Origin: M3007 sp046296435
GTDB lineage: Bacteria; Bacteroidota; Bacteroidia; Chitinophagales; Saprospiraceae
Assembly (NCBI GenBank): GCA_046296435.1
Contig: JBKBLI010000010.1
Span: 9,070 to 73,069, forward strand
Direction of reading: 5' to 3'
Length of the DNA: 64,000 nt
Under the pieces are notes generated by a model, which saw only the letters and a list, made by a program, of their open reading frames with translations, ran no database searches and had not been told where the DNA came from. Positions 43,701-52,594 of the stretch are shown here, in pieces. Position 1 is the stretch's first letter. Every line of letters starts with the position of its first letter. The translations under genes were made by a program, and so were the position numbers.

Positions 43701-45735
43701 AGCCTTTGAAGGCCATATCTATGACCTTGACCTGCGCGTCGATGATGTATTCGCCGGCCAAGGCATGGCCCTGGGTCTGGAGACCGACACCGTCTATTTG
43801 CGCAGCGGCGAGGGGTTGAGCGGCAGGCGCGCCTACGGGCGTCTCGATCTGACGGCCGAGTGGAGCGGCGGCGAGCAGCCCGTCATCTTCAAAGCGCTGC
43901 TGTTGGAAGATCCCAATCTGCCCCCTTTATTGCGCTTGGCTGGCGTCTATAATCCCGCGCCCAAGAGTTGGAATTATGCTGAGGAGGAGGTGCGCGTCGG
44001 TCCGGATGAAATACTCCTCAGGGCGCAAACCAACAGCTTCCCGCTGCACATTTTGGAGGCTTTTGTGCCCGACATATCTCTGGTAGCCGGGCAGTTCAAT
44101 GCCGATGCGCTGCTTTACGGCCCAATCAAGGCCCCTAAACTCGACGGAGAGATTCAGATACCTCGGGGCCAGTTCCAGATCGACTACCTCAAATCGCTTT
44201 TTCACCTCAAGGATCAGAGAATAAGCATTTCCGAAACCCGTATAAATGCCGATGGCGCGCGCATACTCGATGCCACGCAACGCAATGCGGCCACCATCAG
44301 CGGAGGCCTTTCGCATCGCTACTTCTCAGAGTGGCGCGTCGATTGCGTACTGCGTACCGAAGGCGCTAATTTTCTGGCTCTCAACACGCGCAAAGGCGAT
44401 AACGACTTATTTTACGGCCAGGGCATAGGGAGGTTTTCCGCCCGATTTGCAGGCGCTTTTGACCAACTGAGCATCCGGATCGATGCCGAAACCGGTAGAG
44501 ATACCCGCCTTTTTATCCCATTAGGCGCGGGGGGCGAGGTGCGCGAGACCAATTTCATCGTTTTTAATAAAAAAAACAAACAGACGGAACAGACGCTTCC
44601 GACTCCCGAGAAATCCACTTCGAAACTCGAGCTCGAAATGAACCTTCGCGCCACAGAGGATGCCGAGATCCAATTGATCTTCGACGAGCAGGCAGGCGAT
44701 ATTGTCAAAAGCCGCGGCGAAGGATCCCTTTCGCTCATCATGGGCAGCGACGGCGAGTTCAAAATGTTCGGCCAATACCGCATCAAACGCGGCGAATACC
44801 TCTTTACGCTCCTCAACTGGGTCAACAAACCCTTCTCTGTAGCCGAGGGCAGCACCATCGTATGGAATGGCGACCCCTACCGCGCCCAGATCAACATCAA
44901 TGCCGCCTACGAACAAAACACCTCTATCTACAACCTGCTCCAAAACGAAATTGCAGCGCTCGAAAGCGCGCAACCCGATCTGGCCCAATTGGCCAAAACC
45001 CCCACTAAGGTGCTGGTCAACATGAACCTGCGCGGCGAACTCCTCAAACCTTCTATCAGTTTCAACCTCGAGTTCCCGAATCTCGACGCTCAGGTGCGCT
45101 CGCTGAGCGACAACAAAATGCGCCAACTTCGCAGCGACCAAAACGAACTGACGCGCCAGGTCTTTGGATTGATCGTAGTAGGCTCTTTCCTGCCCGCCGG
45201 CGGCAATCAGATATTGCAAAGCGCCGACTATCTGGCTTCAGCATTCAACACGCTCACGCAGGTGCTTAGCAACCAGTTTTCCAACTACCTTACCGGTTTG
45301 GCTACCGAGTGGTTTGGCGGCAAAGTCTCGAGTATCGACTTCGATATCGCTTACAACGAATACCGCAACAACCTCTTTGTCGAAAACCCCAACTATGCGC
45401 AGGTAGGCCGCGAACTACAGGTCCGGCTGACCAGCGGATTTGCCGACGACAGGGTGACCGTACAGGTAGGCTCGCAATTCGGCCTCGGCGCGCCGGGCGT
45501 AGCTACGCAAGATGGATTCCTCGGCGAAAACGTGGTAGTCGAAATTGCCCTGACCGAAAACCGCGAATGGCGACTCAAACTCTATCAACGCAGCGAACCC
45601 GATATCTCTTTCGGCCAACGCCGCAGATTCGGCGGAGGCTTGTCGTTCAAAAAAGACTATGACAGTTTTGGCGATATGATGCTCGGACTGACCGATTGGT
45701 TCAGGACCGGTCGCAAATCTGATCAAATGAATTGA
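40780..45735 (+). CDS. tamB: TamB-like translocation/assembly module protein
   Basis: A 1651-residue protein with one N-terminal membrane anchor (about 24-45, VVLYYLLMALTILYFVLQS), many beta-rich repeats typical of AsmA/TamB bridge proteins, and a C-terminal TamB domain (about 1270-1600) with LNMNLRATEDAEIQL-like strands, GSLSLIMGSDGEFKMFGQYR, GEYLFTLLNWVNKPFSVAEG and LNMNLRGELLKPSISFNLEF. TamB spans the periplasm and helps outer-membrane protein assembly or lipid transport. Bacteroidota usually place it alone or near bamA-like genes; here no partner adjoins. Confidence 0.93.
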   Translation: MAISRIRLLRWRILLTRVWSKAEVVLYYLLMALTILYFVLQSPAVQNWLIGRVAGYFAREWDTEVQVGHVDVQFFDQLLLENVLVRDQQGDTLMVCGRLKAGLRRNIFSLLRNRMEFDELEIQRARFYISRAEGAERNSLQFILDYFAPSSPSPPSEPAPFLLAIRQLRLHDVVFRSDDRVLGERMEFRVQDAVARLDVFDAQKGFFNIRTVNISGFHFGLGEFPARPLPQSRTPPPVARASEATPDTLRFFVGSFRLERGSFRLDQFDSPPDDEDAVIDFEHMLVSDISIHADSVFFDDQLSFEGVLRKLSAREKSGFELSACAARRVVVNDTITALYGARIVTPRSELGDTIALKYRSYRDYQHFTERVRFDIRLKEGSSVLVQDIARFSPELPQNSIFKRNLQRTLDISGRISGPVDRLKGRNLTIRSGQDLFFKGIFEGDDLSKGEEALRMRFVFETLRSNIGSLRQILPGFNPPGAFDRLGNVDFKGEYLILFGYDHVLIGELNTALGHARTNIKLDLAQGRSKARYSGYLNLSGFDIGVFSDNPDLGRTTLRVNLAENSRGLTLESIKAKVSGVIDSLDYRGYRYRDIRMNGDFNPRKFDGELVVEDPNADFRFKGYISFRDSLPYLRFSADVRRLDLKALYFTERDLWLSAQIRQVYLDANNWDNLIGNVNIQNIRIVENKTENYRVDSIVATSTIGANGRKRFVIRSDFFYGELDGFFRLTTLPNNVQRLLYRNYPEFAKMLNFTPPDSSVVLDEDFRFLISVNDERDVLRLLDPGIRNLTGAFANGTVDAINEKTELRIDIPRLSYGATSFYNTAFFWQGIEKVGFYQMLLPDIDASGRHFAPFTLYGDIEQNKTDFTLRTEDKADSTRYYLRNVNLNASLLALDSLWEIRFNPSQLTLFNLDWTMYEKNYIRFKPGYLQTRDFELFSGDKRILVEGSDSGRGLSVFMTNFNLNLLDPFLNSSDIAFEGHIYDLDLRVDDVFAGQGMALGLETDTVYLRSGEGLSGRRAYGRLDLTAEWSGGEQPVIFKALLLEDPNLPPLLRLAGVYNPAPKSWNYAEEEVRVGPDEILLRAQTNSFPLHILEAFVPDISLVAGQFNADALLYGPIKAPKLDGEIQIPRGQFQIDYLKSLFHLKDQRISISETRINADGARILDATQRNAATISGGLSHRYFSEWRVDCVLRTEGANFLALNTRKGDNDLFYGQGIGRFSARFAGAFDQLSIRIDAETGRDTRLFIPLGAGGEVRETNFIVFNKKNKQTEQTLPTPEKSTSKLELEMNLRATEDAEIQLIFDEQAGDIVKSRGEGSLSLIMGSDGEFKMFGQYRIKRGEYLFTLLNWVNKPFSVAEGSTIVWNGDPYRAQININAAYEQNTSIYNLLQNEIAALESAQPDLAQLAKTPTKVLVNMNLRGELLKPSISFNLEFPNLDAQVRSLSDNKMRQLRSDQNELTRQVFGLIVVGSFLPAGGNQILQSADYLASAFNTLTQVLSNQFSNYLTGLATEWFGGKVSSIDFDIAYNEYRNNLFVENPNYAQVGRELQVRLTSGFADDRVTVQVGSQFGLGAPGVATQDGFLGENVVVEIALTENREWRLKLYQRSEPDISFGQRRRFGGGLSFKKDYDSFGDMMLGLTDWFRTGRKSDQMN

Positions 45736-45843
45736 GCGTCGCGCTCCGGACGGAGCGGCATCAGAGATTGCTGCTCGAAAAAAAAATTAAAGTCGGTGTC
45801 GCGCTCAACGCAAGAAAAGGAAGCGCCGCGCGAAGGGGGCGCT

Positions 45844-46755
45844 TCAGGCGGCGCGTTTGCGCTGTAGTTTGAACACGGCCCCCAGCGTGATCCGTCCCAT
45901 CAGGTTGACATTCCGCCCGTCAATAATTTTCCCGAAAGAGACAAGAAATCCGTTTTTGCCATTCTCAGAGTAATACAAAACGCCGCCAATCTGGGTGAAC
46001 GACACCCCGTAAGATTGCGGCAGATCCGGCACGCTGGGCGCATAATCAGCCCCTCCCGGCGTATGCTGAAATTGTACCCAGGCATCCGTGTAGAACCGCC
46101 GCGCCGGAAAGCCTACCCTGAACAAAGCTGTGTAAAAAGAAGCCGGCTCTACAGGCTGGAAGTCAGGTCTTTGTTGCCTGACGGCCGCGATGTCCATCTC
46201 TTGCAGGCGGTCAATCCGATGATTGTATGCGGCTTGCAGGTGAAAGAATACGCCCGGCGCTGTCTCCCATTGCCCCATCAGCGCAAGCGGGACGATTAAG
46301 GCGCGCTGCCCTAACGCTCCGGCGTTGATGATCTCATAGCGCGTCAGCGGAAACTGAAGTCCGGTAGCCAGCAACACCCCGATTCGCTCGCCATTTTCCC
46401 GCTCCCGATAAAAAGGGCGATATTTGACATGCAGGCTACCGTCCTGCAAGCCGTTGTTTTCGGCCGTGAAGATATAAGCCCCCGTAGCCACGACGTCCAC
46501 GCGTTCGCTCAGCCCATACTCCCCGAATAAGCCCAACATCGAGCCCCTCCAAGGTAGATCGTAACGCGCATCCGCAACGCCCGCAAACGTATTGGCGGAC
46601 ATGAACGAAAACGAAGGCGCCAAATCCAGAACGCCCTTACCCTTGAGATAACCGTCGAGCGGCCCTTGCGCGCGTATTCCGTGATGAGTCGCTGTAAAGA
46701 CAGTCAGCGCCAAACTCAGGCGCAGGGCTAATTTGACAAGAGAAATATTTTGCAT
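45844..46755 (-). CDS. Outer-membrane beta-barrel-like protein
   Basis: A 303-residue protein started at MQNISLVKLALRL (46755); the frame continues upstream into the SDR gene without sense. A signal peptide (LSLALTVFTATHHGIRAQ) is followed by many amphipathic strands (ARYDLPWRGSMLGLFGEYGL, RVDVVATGAYIF, GVSFTQIGGVLYYSENGKNG) and an ending VFKLQRKRAA. It looks like a 12-14-stranded outer-membrane protein of unknown cargo. It is 34 bp from the SDR gene on the same strand. Confidence 0.72.
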   Translation of the reverse strand: MQNISLVKLALRLSLALTVFTATHHGIRAQGPLDGYLKGKGVLDLAPSFSFMSANTFAGVADARYDLPWRGSMLGLFGEYGLSERVDVVATGAYIFTAENNGLQDGSLHVKYRPFYRERENGERIGVLLATGLQFPLTRYEIINAGALGQRALIVPLALMGQWETAPGVFFHLQAAYNHRIDRLQEMDIAAVRQQRPDFQPVEPASFYTALFRVGFPARRFYTDAWVQFQHTPGGADYAPSVPDLPQSYGVSFTQIGGVLYYSENGKNGFLVSFGKIIDGRNVNLMGRITLGAVFKLQRKRAA

Positions 46756-46789
46756 ATAAAAGCGAAGGTTGATCCGTTGCCGGGTTTCG

Positions 46790-47599
46790 CTACCATTCCT
46801 GATTCGACGGGTGCAACATGATTTCGTCGATGACCACATGTTGAGGCACATTGAGTATATAGGCCACCGCGTCGGCAATATCGGTGGGTTTCAGATCTTC
46901 AGACCTTTCAGCCCTTCCGGGCGTACCGCTGTTGAACCACGTATCCGTCAATCCCGGAAATACCACGCTGACTTTGATCCCAAATGGTCTTGTCTCGCGC
47001 CGCAGTGTCTGAAAAAACCAATCTTGCGCAGCTTTGGAGGCGATATAAGCCGCTCCGTTGGCAAAAGTGCGGCGCGCCGCATCCGAACAGATGGCCACGA
47101 AATGACCGCTCCCGCGCGCCTTCATATAAGGCAGGGCGTAGCGCGCCAACAAAAAAGAGGCCTCGGCATTGACGGCCATCATGCGCTGCCAGGATTCCGG
47201 TTCGAGCGCGACCACCGGANNNNNNNNNNNNNNNNNNNNNNNNNNNNNNNNNNNNNNNNNNNNNNNNNNNNNNNNNNNNNNNNNNNNNNNNNNNNNNNNN
47301 NNNNNNNNNNNNNNNNNNGCAAATTCTCCCACGCCAGCGTTGCAAATGACAACATCAATTCGACCAAAATCGCGCGCCACCATCTGCACAGCTTCCCCTA
47401 ATACACGGGGATCCGAAACATCGACGGGGACTGAGAGCGACTTGCCGCCTGCAAGATCAATTTCGACTTCCAACTCCTCGAGTTCCTCCCGGTTACGGGC
47501 CAGCAGAATCACAAAATGCCCCTCGCGAGACAGCCGTCGGGCTATTTCGCGCCCTATGCCGCGTGAAGCGCCCGAAATAATCGAAACCGGTTTTTCCAT
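46790..47599 (-). CDS. Short-chain dehydrogenase/reductase (SDR)
   Basis: A classical SDR with the nucleotide-binding SGASRGIG near residue 11, CNAGVG, and the catalytic YIASK (with Ser further upstream). The start is the ATG at 47599. A run of 99 N splits the gene between NAGVGEF and PVVALEPESW; with no bases missing, the join reads GEFAPVVALE, exactly as expected, and the protein becomes 236 residues, a normal SDR length. It likely reduces a keto group on a small or fatty-acyl substrate with NAD(P)H; the substrate is unknown. Confidence 0.88.
   Translation of the reverse strand: MEKPVSIISGASRGIGREIARRLSREGHFVILLARNREELEELEVEIDLAGGKSLSVPVDVSDPRVLGEAVQMVARDFGRIDVVICNAGVGEFXXXXXXXXXXXXXXXXXXXXXXXXXXXXXXXXXXPVVALEPESWQRMMAVNAEASFLLARYALPYMKARGSGHFVAICSDAARRTFANGAAYIASKAAQDWFFQTLRRETRPFGIKVSVVFPGLTDTWFNSGTPGRAERSEDLKPTDIADAVAYILNVPQHVVIDEIMLHPSNQEW
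47220..47318. other. Assembly gap (99 N), probably zero true length
   Basis: Removing the N run rebuilds an unbroken SDR reading frame with conserved sequence on both sides. Confidence 0.8.
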
Positions 47600-47751
47600 G
47601 AGCAATATGGCGGCTGACTGGTGTAAGGCTTAGCGGTCGATTGGGGCAGACTCAACACTACTGAGAAGTCTCAACGCGCGACGTCAAACGGCTCAGTCAG
47701 CGCGCGCAAGCCATCACATGCTAAACTCAAGCGGACAAACTGAGGTCAGCG

Positions 47752-47958
47752 TCACTTATCGGTAGTCTTCTTTTCGGCATCCCGGATGCCCTGGCGAATT
47801 TCGTCCTCCACGGCATTCTTGGCTTGATTAAACTCTCGAATGCCGCGCCCCAATCCGCGCATCAATTCAGGTATTTTGGTGCCGCCAAAAAGCAGGAGCG
47901 CAATCAACGCAATCCAGATCAATTCCTGCGTGCCGATGAACAAAAGCATGGCGATCAT
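47752..47958 (-). CDS. tatA: Twin-arginine translocase subunit TatA
   Basis: A 68-residue protein (start at 47958; 47949 is also possible) with the TatA pattern: a hydrophobic N-terminal segment FIGTQELIWIALIALLLFGGTKIPELMRGLG followed by an amphipathic charged helix and an acidic tail. The FGGTKIPEL block is diagnostic. TatA oligomers form the pore of the Tat pathway for folded proteins. A TAACTTTG element lies about 50 bp upstream. Confidence 0.92.
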   Translation of the reverse strand: MIAMLLFIGTQELIWIALIALLLFGGTKIPELMRGLGRGIREFNQAKNAVEDEIRQGIRDAEKKTTDK

Positions 47959-48008
47959 AATAAGCAAATTTAGAAAGTCAAACTGAACTTTTGATTGTAA
48001 AATCAAGG

Positions 48009-48046
48009 CAAAGTTACGCCAATCTGACTGAAGGATGCTAAATTTG
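48009..48046. promoter_or_regulatory. Divergent -7 elements for tatA and the Nif3-like gene
   Basis: TAACTTTG on the minus strand (48009-48016) faces tatA, and TAAATTTG on the plus strand (48039-48046) faces the Nif3-like gene. Both match TAnnTTTG. Confidence 0.55.
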
Positions 48047-48068
48047 CGCCAACTTTAACACACAGCGT

Positions 48069-48863
48069 TTGAAAATAAAAGAAATAACCGCATTTTTGGA
48101 GCAAATTGCGCCTCTCGGCCTGCAAGAATCCTACGATAATGCAGGACTCATCGTAGGCGACCCCGAGCGGGAATCGACCGGCGCGCTGATCTGTCTGGAC
48201 TCTACCGAAGCGGTCGTCCGCGAAGCCCTTCAAAAAGGTTGCAATTTAGTGATTGCTCACCACCCCATCGTGTTCAAGGGGCTAAAACGCATCAATGGAA
48301 ATCACTATGTAGAGCGCGCGGTGATCGCCGCCATCCGACACGATGTGGCTTTGTACGCCATTCACACCAATCTGGACAACGTATTCCGCAACGGCGTCAA
48401 CCAGCGCCTGTGCGAAGTGTTGAGCCTGCAAGATTTAACGCTCCTCGCGCCCAGACCGGATGGCGGCGAACGCCAGGTTGGCGCAGGTATGATCGGCCGC
48501 TGGGACGCGCCCAAAAGCGAAGCCGAAGCGCTGCGTTGGATTGCCGACAGGCTAAAAACAGCTTGCATACGCCATACTCCCTTTTTGGGGCGCCCTGTTC
48601 AGAGAGTAGCCGTTTGCGGCGGGGCTGGCAGTTTTCTGCTGCCCGAAGCGCTCAAGGCCGGCGCCGATCTGTATGTATCCGCCGACTTCAAGTATCATGA
48701 GTTCTTCGAGGCGGACGGCCGTATGCTGATTGCCGATACCGGTCATTATGAAAGCGAACAGTACACCATAAATTTGTTATTTGATCTTATTTCGGAAAAA
48801 TACCCTAACTTTGCGCTCCATTGCGCAAAGCACAATACCAACCCGGTGCGCTATTGGGTTTGA
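48069..48863 (+). CDS. Nif3-like dinuclear metal-centre protein (TTG start)
   Basis: A 264-residue Nif3 family protein. The N-terminus KIKEITAFLEQIAPLGLQESYDNAGLIVGDPE is conserved and requires a TTG start. Metal-ligand motifs are visible: NLVIAHHPIVF and AIHTNLDN early, and IADTGHYESE near the end. The ~100-residue PII-like insert found in many Bacteroidota members is absent. Nif3 proteins form hexamers with two metal ions; the reaction is probably GTP cyclohydrolase-like or unknown. The -7 element is 22 bp upstream. Confidence 0.9.
   Translation: MKIKEITAFLEQIAPLGLQESYDNAGLIVGDPERESTGALICLDSTEAVVREALQKGCNLVIAHHPIVFKGLKRINGNHYVERAVIAAIRHDVALYAIHTNLDNVFRNGVNQRLCEVLSLQDLTLLAPRPDGGERQVGAGMIGRWDAPKSEAEALRWIADRLKTACIRHTPFLGRPVQRVAVCGGAGSFLLPEALKAGADLYVSADFKYHEFFEADGRMLIADTGHYESEQYTINLLFDLISEKYPNFALHCAKHNTNPVRYWV
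48806..48813 (+). promoter_or_regulatory. Possible -7 element of the zinc-ribbon gene inside nif3-like 3' end
   Basis: TAACTTTG within the upstream coding region, 91 bp before the next start. Confidence 0.4.
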
Positions 48864-48904
48864 TTTTCCTTTTTTCAGGTTTTTTTTCGAAAAAATATAT
48901 CCGC

Positions 48905-49651
48905 ATGGCTTTAGAATCCTCAATCACTGAAAAACTACATAAACTCTGGGAACTTCAGCAGATCGACTCCCAATTTGATGAAATCAGTCGCCTCAAAGGC
49001 GAACTCCCCATGGAAGTAGCCGATCTGGAAGACGACGTTGCCCAGTTGGAAACACGCGTCAAAAATATCAAGGCCACCATCAAAGAAATGGAACAACAAC
49101 TGGCCGCTCAGCAAAGCCGCGTTAAAGAAGCAGACGCCAACCTCAAGCGCTACAAAAAGCAAATGGAGGAAGTCAAAAACGACCGCGAATACAACGCCCT
49201 GCAGCGGGAAATCGAAAATGCAGATCTCGATATCAAAATAAACGAAAAACACATTCGGGAGGAAAAACACAAGATTGAGCGAACCAAAGATATCCTCAAG
49301 CAAACCGAGGCCAATCTCGCTGCAAGAATCAAAGACCTCGATGTCAAAAAGCAAGAACTCAAAAATATCTCAGAAAAAACCGAGTCTGAGGAAAAGAGTC
49401 TGACAGAACGCAGCAAGCAAGCCCGTTCAGGTATCGATCAGCGCCTCTTGGATGCCTATGATCGCATCCGCGCCACCTACCGCAATGGGCTGGCCGTGGT
49501 GACCGTAGAGCGCAATGCCTGCGGCGGATGCTTCAACTCCGTGCCTCCTCAAATACAATTAGAGATCGGTATGCACAAAAAAATCATCGCCTGCGAGCAA
49601 TGCGGCCGCATCTTGGTAGATCAGTCGGTAGCTCACCCTGCCATGGCTTGA
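48905..49651 (+). CDS. Coiled-coil protein with C-terminal C4 zinc ribbon (DUF164/CdsZ-like)
   Basis: A 248-residue protein: a long coiled coil (residues about 10-180, with SRLKGELPMEVADLEDDV and MEEVKNDREYNALQREIENA) and a C-terminal ribbon with Cys pairs CGGC and CEQC. The start at 48905 excludes unconserved sequence upstream. Proteins of this group are common next to Nif3-like genes in Bacteroidota, as here, and are thought to bind zinc and possibly RNA or nucleic-acid partners. The exact job is not known. Confidence 0.9.
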   Translation: MALESSITEKLHKLWELQQIDSQFDEISRLKGELPMEVADLEDDVAQLETRVKNIKATIKEMEQQLAAQQSRVKEADANLKRYKKQMEEVKNDREYNALQREIENADLDIKINEKHIREEKHKIERTKDILKQTEANLAARIKDLDVKKQELKNISEKTESEEKSLTERSKQARSGIDQRLLDAYDRIRATYRNGLAVVTVERNACGGCFNSVPPQIQLEIGMHKKIIACEQCGRILVDQSVAHPAMA

Positions 49652-49680
49652 CAGTCCCACCCCTATAAACGCTATTGTCG

Positions 49681-49716
49681 AATCCGCCAAAATCGCATGA
49701 TTTTGGCGGATTTTTT
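49681..49716 (+). terminator. Rho-independent terminator after the zinc-ribbon gene
   Basis: A perfect 14-bp stem (aatccgccaaaatc / gattttggcggatt) with a 4-base loop and a T tract. It lies 29 bp after the stop. Confidence 0.93.
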
Positions 49717-49814
49717 GTCTTGAAGCATATTTTTGTCGAAAAACTGTTAAAATTCATTTGCATGTGTAAAAATGTTCGTTTCTTGCACTGTCTTTTTAAT
49801 AATGTCCGTACAGC

Positions 49815-50336
49815 ATGCTCCCGTATCGGTATATCTTCTCGTTGGCTTTCTGTTGCCTGTTGAGCGCGAACGTGATCAGCGCGCAGCGCCTTTCGTTTGT
49901 GATCTTTGATACGTTCCCCGAATTAGCTAACCGAATCCAACAGGCAGAGTCCAATCCCATCGTCGTTCATTTCTGGGCGACGTGGTGCAATCCATGTCTT
50001 GGCGAACTCCACTTGTTTGAAGAGATAGCCGAGAAATACGCGTCTTTCAATTTGGAAGTTCTTTTGGTCAGCTTGGATTTCCGAAACGAATTGGCTAAAT
50101 TTGCAGGATTTGTTGAAAAGCGAAATTTCCAGCATGTCGAATTAGCGATCATAGCCGACCAAAGCACAAACGACTGGATGCCCCTGATGAGCGAATCGTG
50201 GAGCGGCGCTGTGCCGGCTACCTTCATTTATCGCGGCGCAAGTAGCAGCTTCCGAGATGGCGTCTTTTCGGATTTCGAAGACCTCGAGTCTTTCATACTT
50301 CCTTTAACTTTGCCCGCATACGCTCCGAGAGAATAA
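49815..50336 (+). CDS. Exported thioredoxin-like protein (TlpA type)
   Basis: A 173-residue protein with a signal peptide ending in ISAQ, then FDTFPELANRIQ and VVHFWATWCNPC, the classic thioredoxin active site with Cys58 and Cys61. The closing GAVPATFIYRG carries the cis-Pro of the fold. It is likely a periplasmic reductase or cytochrome-maturation helper. A second thioredoxin-like gene follows 77 bp later, and the pair may share a role. Confidence 0.88.
   Translation: MLPYRYIFSLAFCCLLSANVISAQRLSFVIFDTFPELANRIQQAESNPIVVHFWATWCNPCLGELHLFEEIAEKYASFNLEVLLVSLDFRNELAKFAGFVEKRNFQHVELAIIADQSTNDWMPLMSESWSGAVPATFIYRGASSSFRDGVFSDFEDLESFILPLTLPAYAPRE
50305..50312 (+). promoter_or_regulatory. Possible -7 element of the second thioredoxin-like gene
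   Basis: TAACTTTG at the end of the first gene, 101 bp before the second start. Confidence 0.35.
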
Positions 50337-50413
50337 ATTGCATCCGAAGCTAAAGACATTAACAATTCCGATTTTTTAATCCAAACTCATGAACAAAATA
50401 TCCCTTCCTGCTT

Positions 50414-51064
50414 ATGAAAGACCTTCGGCACAAGTTAAATGCAGGATTAGTGGCGCTCATGTTTTTGACTGCTGCCAATAGCTCTGCTTTGCAAGGACAG
50501 CGCGTCTCCATGCGTAATGCGGTGAATTCAGGTTATGAAATTGGGGAAAAAGTCGAGGACTTTAAACTTAAAAGTACCGAAAACGCTTATGTTTCGCTTG
50601 CCGATTATCCCGATTCAGAAGGATACATTATTATATTCACCTGCAATCACTGCCCCTACGCGCAACGATATGAGCAGCGCATCATCGACCTGCACAACAA
50701 ATACGCCCCTAAAGGGTGGCCACTGATCGCCATCAATTCTAATTGCCCGGAGTTGGTCCCGGAGGACAGTTTTGTCGAAATGCAAAGGCGCGCAAAAGCG
50801 CGGAAGTACCCATTCCCATACGTTATAGACCAAGAACAGGATGTCTTTCCCAGATTTGGCGCCGACCGCACGCCCCACGCTTTCCTCCTCGACGCCAATT
50901 GGATCTTGCGCTATAAAGGCGGCATCGACGACAATCCTGAGAACAGCGCATCCGTGAGAACGCGTTACCTTGAAGATGCGATACACGCGCTCATGCGCGA
51001 CGAAAGGCCGGCGCTTGAAATTACCAAATCTCCCGGCTGCCTTATCCGATACTGCCCCAAATAG
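50414..51064 (+). CDS. Exported redoxin / thioredoxin-like protein
   Basis: A 216-residue protein with an N-terminal hydrophobic signal, the opening IGEKVEDFKLKSTENA typical of AhpC/TSA-like redoxins and the active site IIFTCNHCPYAQRYEQRI (Cys77, Cys80). FGADRTPHAFLLDA holds the cis-Pro. Similar Bacteroidota proteins with TCNHCPY are annotated thioredoxin-family proteins; the partner is unknown. The C-terminus has two more Cys. Confidence 0.87.
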   Translation: MKDLRHKLNAGLVALMFLTAANSSALQGQRVSMRNAVNSGYEIGEKVEDFKLKSTENAYVSLADYPDSEGYIIIFTCNHCPYAQRYEQRIIDLHNKYAPKGWPLIAINSNCPELVPEDSFVEMQRRAKARKYPFPYVIDQEQDVFPRFGADRTPHAFLLDANWILRYKGGIDDNPENSASVRTRYLEDAIHALMRDERPALEITKSPGCLIRYCPK

Positions 51065-51326
51065 CGCGACTGCGCAATCGCCGCCCGCGCTTTGGGTTGT
51101 GATAAGAGCGTGCGCGCCGCGCTCAAGACCGCAGCGCAGCGAGCGAATACGAGCAATAGCGCTAAAAAAGGGGCGCACCACAAGGCATGCCCCCACACGC
51201 CGCTCACCCGCCACAGACGCGTTTTTTTTAAAAAAAATAAAAACAGATCGCGCTTAAAGACCAGCCAAGGTTTGTCAAGCGCCGGAGATGCTGCGCGACT
51301 CCTTCAGCTCGCTATCGTGGAGGTTG

Positions 51327-52370
51327 TCAAAACTTCGGACAAAGGATAGAGTCGTTGTCGTATTCGCCCAAGAACGTAAACGACAGTTCGAATGCCGACC
51401 TGCGGCGACGATTAGTCAGCGTATTGAGGTTGAGGTCGTAACTCAGGCCAATCAAAAAACTGCCCAGTTCGATGCCCACCATTGGAATAACGGCGTCAAC
51501 TACAAAGCCGTCGATTGCGCGTACCGGCCGAACCCAGGCGCCCAGGTGCAGGGCCTGTTCGCCGTATTGGCCCAATGCGGCGCGCCAGTTTAAGCCCGTA
51601 TTGATCTCGACATGCGATCCTTGATTTTGGGCAAGGAGGCGCGGGTGCAAGGAGTTTCGGTTGCCGCGGTCCAGGGGTATGCTGGCAGCCAACTGCAGGG
51701 AATACCGCGAGAAAAGCCTGTCGCCCTCGTCGTCATTCTCATAAAAAGAAACGACCGGCCTAAGGATATGGTGCATGGCAACTCCGCCGTAAAACGCTCC
51801 GCCATTTTCAAAAATCGACGTATAAGCGAGGCCAATATTGTAATCCCCATAAGAGAAGTTATTGGCTGGCAACTCTTCGCCGGTTGGCAACGTGAATCCG
51901 TTGAAACCATTGAACTCGTCTTGAAAATTGAGCGCTTCGTAGGTGATGTTGCGTTGGGTGAGCCCCGCCTGAAATCCCGCGCTCAGAAACTGTTTTGCGT
52001 TCAGGCCAAGGGCCTTGTGATAAGCCAGGGAAATCCCTATCTGCGTTGTGCTAAAGTCGATGACGGCCACCTTGTCGTTGAAGAAGGTGAGACCCAATCC
52101 AACGGCGTCTTTTTTCACCGCCCTATCCAAGGGTGAGTTGAAGCGCAGATCTGCGCCCAGCCCAAAGGTCTTGATGGGGTCTTCTAAGGAGCGACGCCAC
52201 TGATCCCTGTAAATGGCATTGACGCGGTAACGGCCGTCGAGGGCTCCAGTGAGGGCGGGATTGAGCATTTGCGGGGCGGCGAAGAACTGCGAGAAGTGCG
52301 CATCCTGCGCTTGGGCGCCTGTCGAGATGATGACGAGCAGCGTCGTGAACGCTACAGCATATTTTTTCAT
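51327..52370 (-). CDS. Type IX secretion PorP/SprF family outer-membrane protein
   Basis: A 347-residue protein with a signal peptide ending GAQAQ and the family start DAHFSQFFAAPQMLNPALTG, then VNAIYRDQWRR and repeated outer-membrane strands (SLAYHKALGLNAKQFLSAGF, SYGDYNIGLAYTS), ending in a C-terminal strand. PorP/SprF proteins serve the type IX system, and SprF-type members are needed to place a large adhesin encoded beside them. Here a 6.6-kb T9SS-exported surface protein lies just upstream on the same strand. A TATCTTTG element is 42 bp upstream of the start. Confidence 0.9.
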   Translation of the reverse strand: MKKYAVAFTTLLVIISTGAQAQDAHFSQFFAAPQMLNPALTGALDGRYRVNAIYRDQWRRSLEDPIKTFGLGADLRFNSPLDRAVKKDAVGLGLTFFNDKVAVIDFSTTQIGISLAYHKALGLNAKQFLSAGFQAGLTQRNITYEALNFQDEFNGFNGFTLPTGEELPANNFSYGDYNIGLAYTSIFENGGAFYGGVAMHHILRPVVSFYENDDEGDRLFSRYSLQLAASIPLDRGNRNSLHPRLLAQNQGSHVEINTGLNWRAALGQYGEQALHLGAWVRPVRAIDGFVVDAVIPMVGIELGSFLIGLSYDLNLNTLTNRRRRSAFELSFTFLGEYDNDSILCPKF

Positions 52371-52411
52371 GTATTATATTTTCAAAAAAAATCGGTTCGT
52401 GCAAAAACGCG

Positions 52412-52419
52412 CAAAGATA
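52412..52419 (-). promoter_or_regulatory. -7 element of the PorP/SprF gene
   Basis: TATCTTTG on the minus strand matches TAnnTTTG. It separates this gene from the giant gene's transcript. Confidence 0.55.
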
Positions 52420-52594
52420 GGGTTTATTTTAAAGCCTTTGGAGCTAAAATGGTAAAGGACGCGCCATCCTTTGACAGCGCGCCCTTGTACTCCGTTTCCA
52501 AATTATTGATGTTCCACTTTCAAACCGGACTCGTTTGCCCGGTCTTATGCACCTCCAGCCGGGAAACTCTGGAGATTGTTCGTTAGCCGGCGCT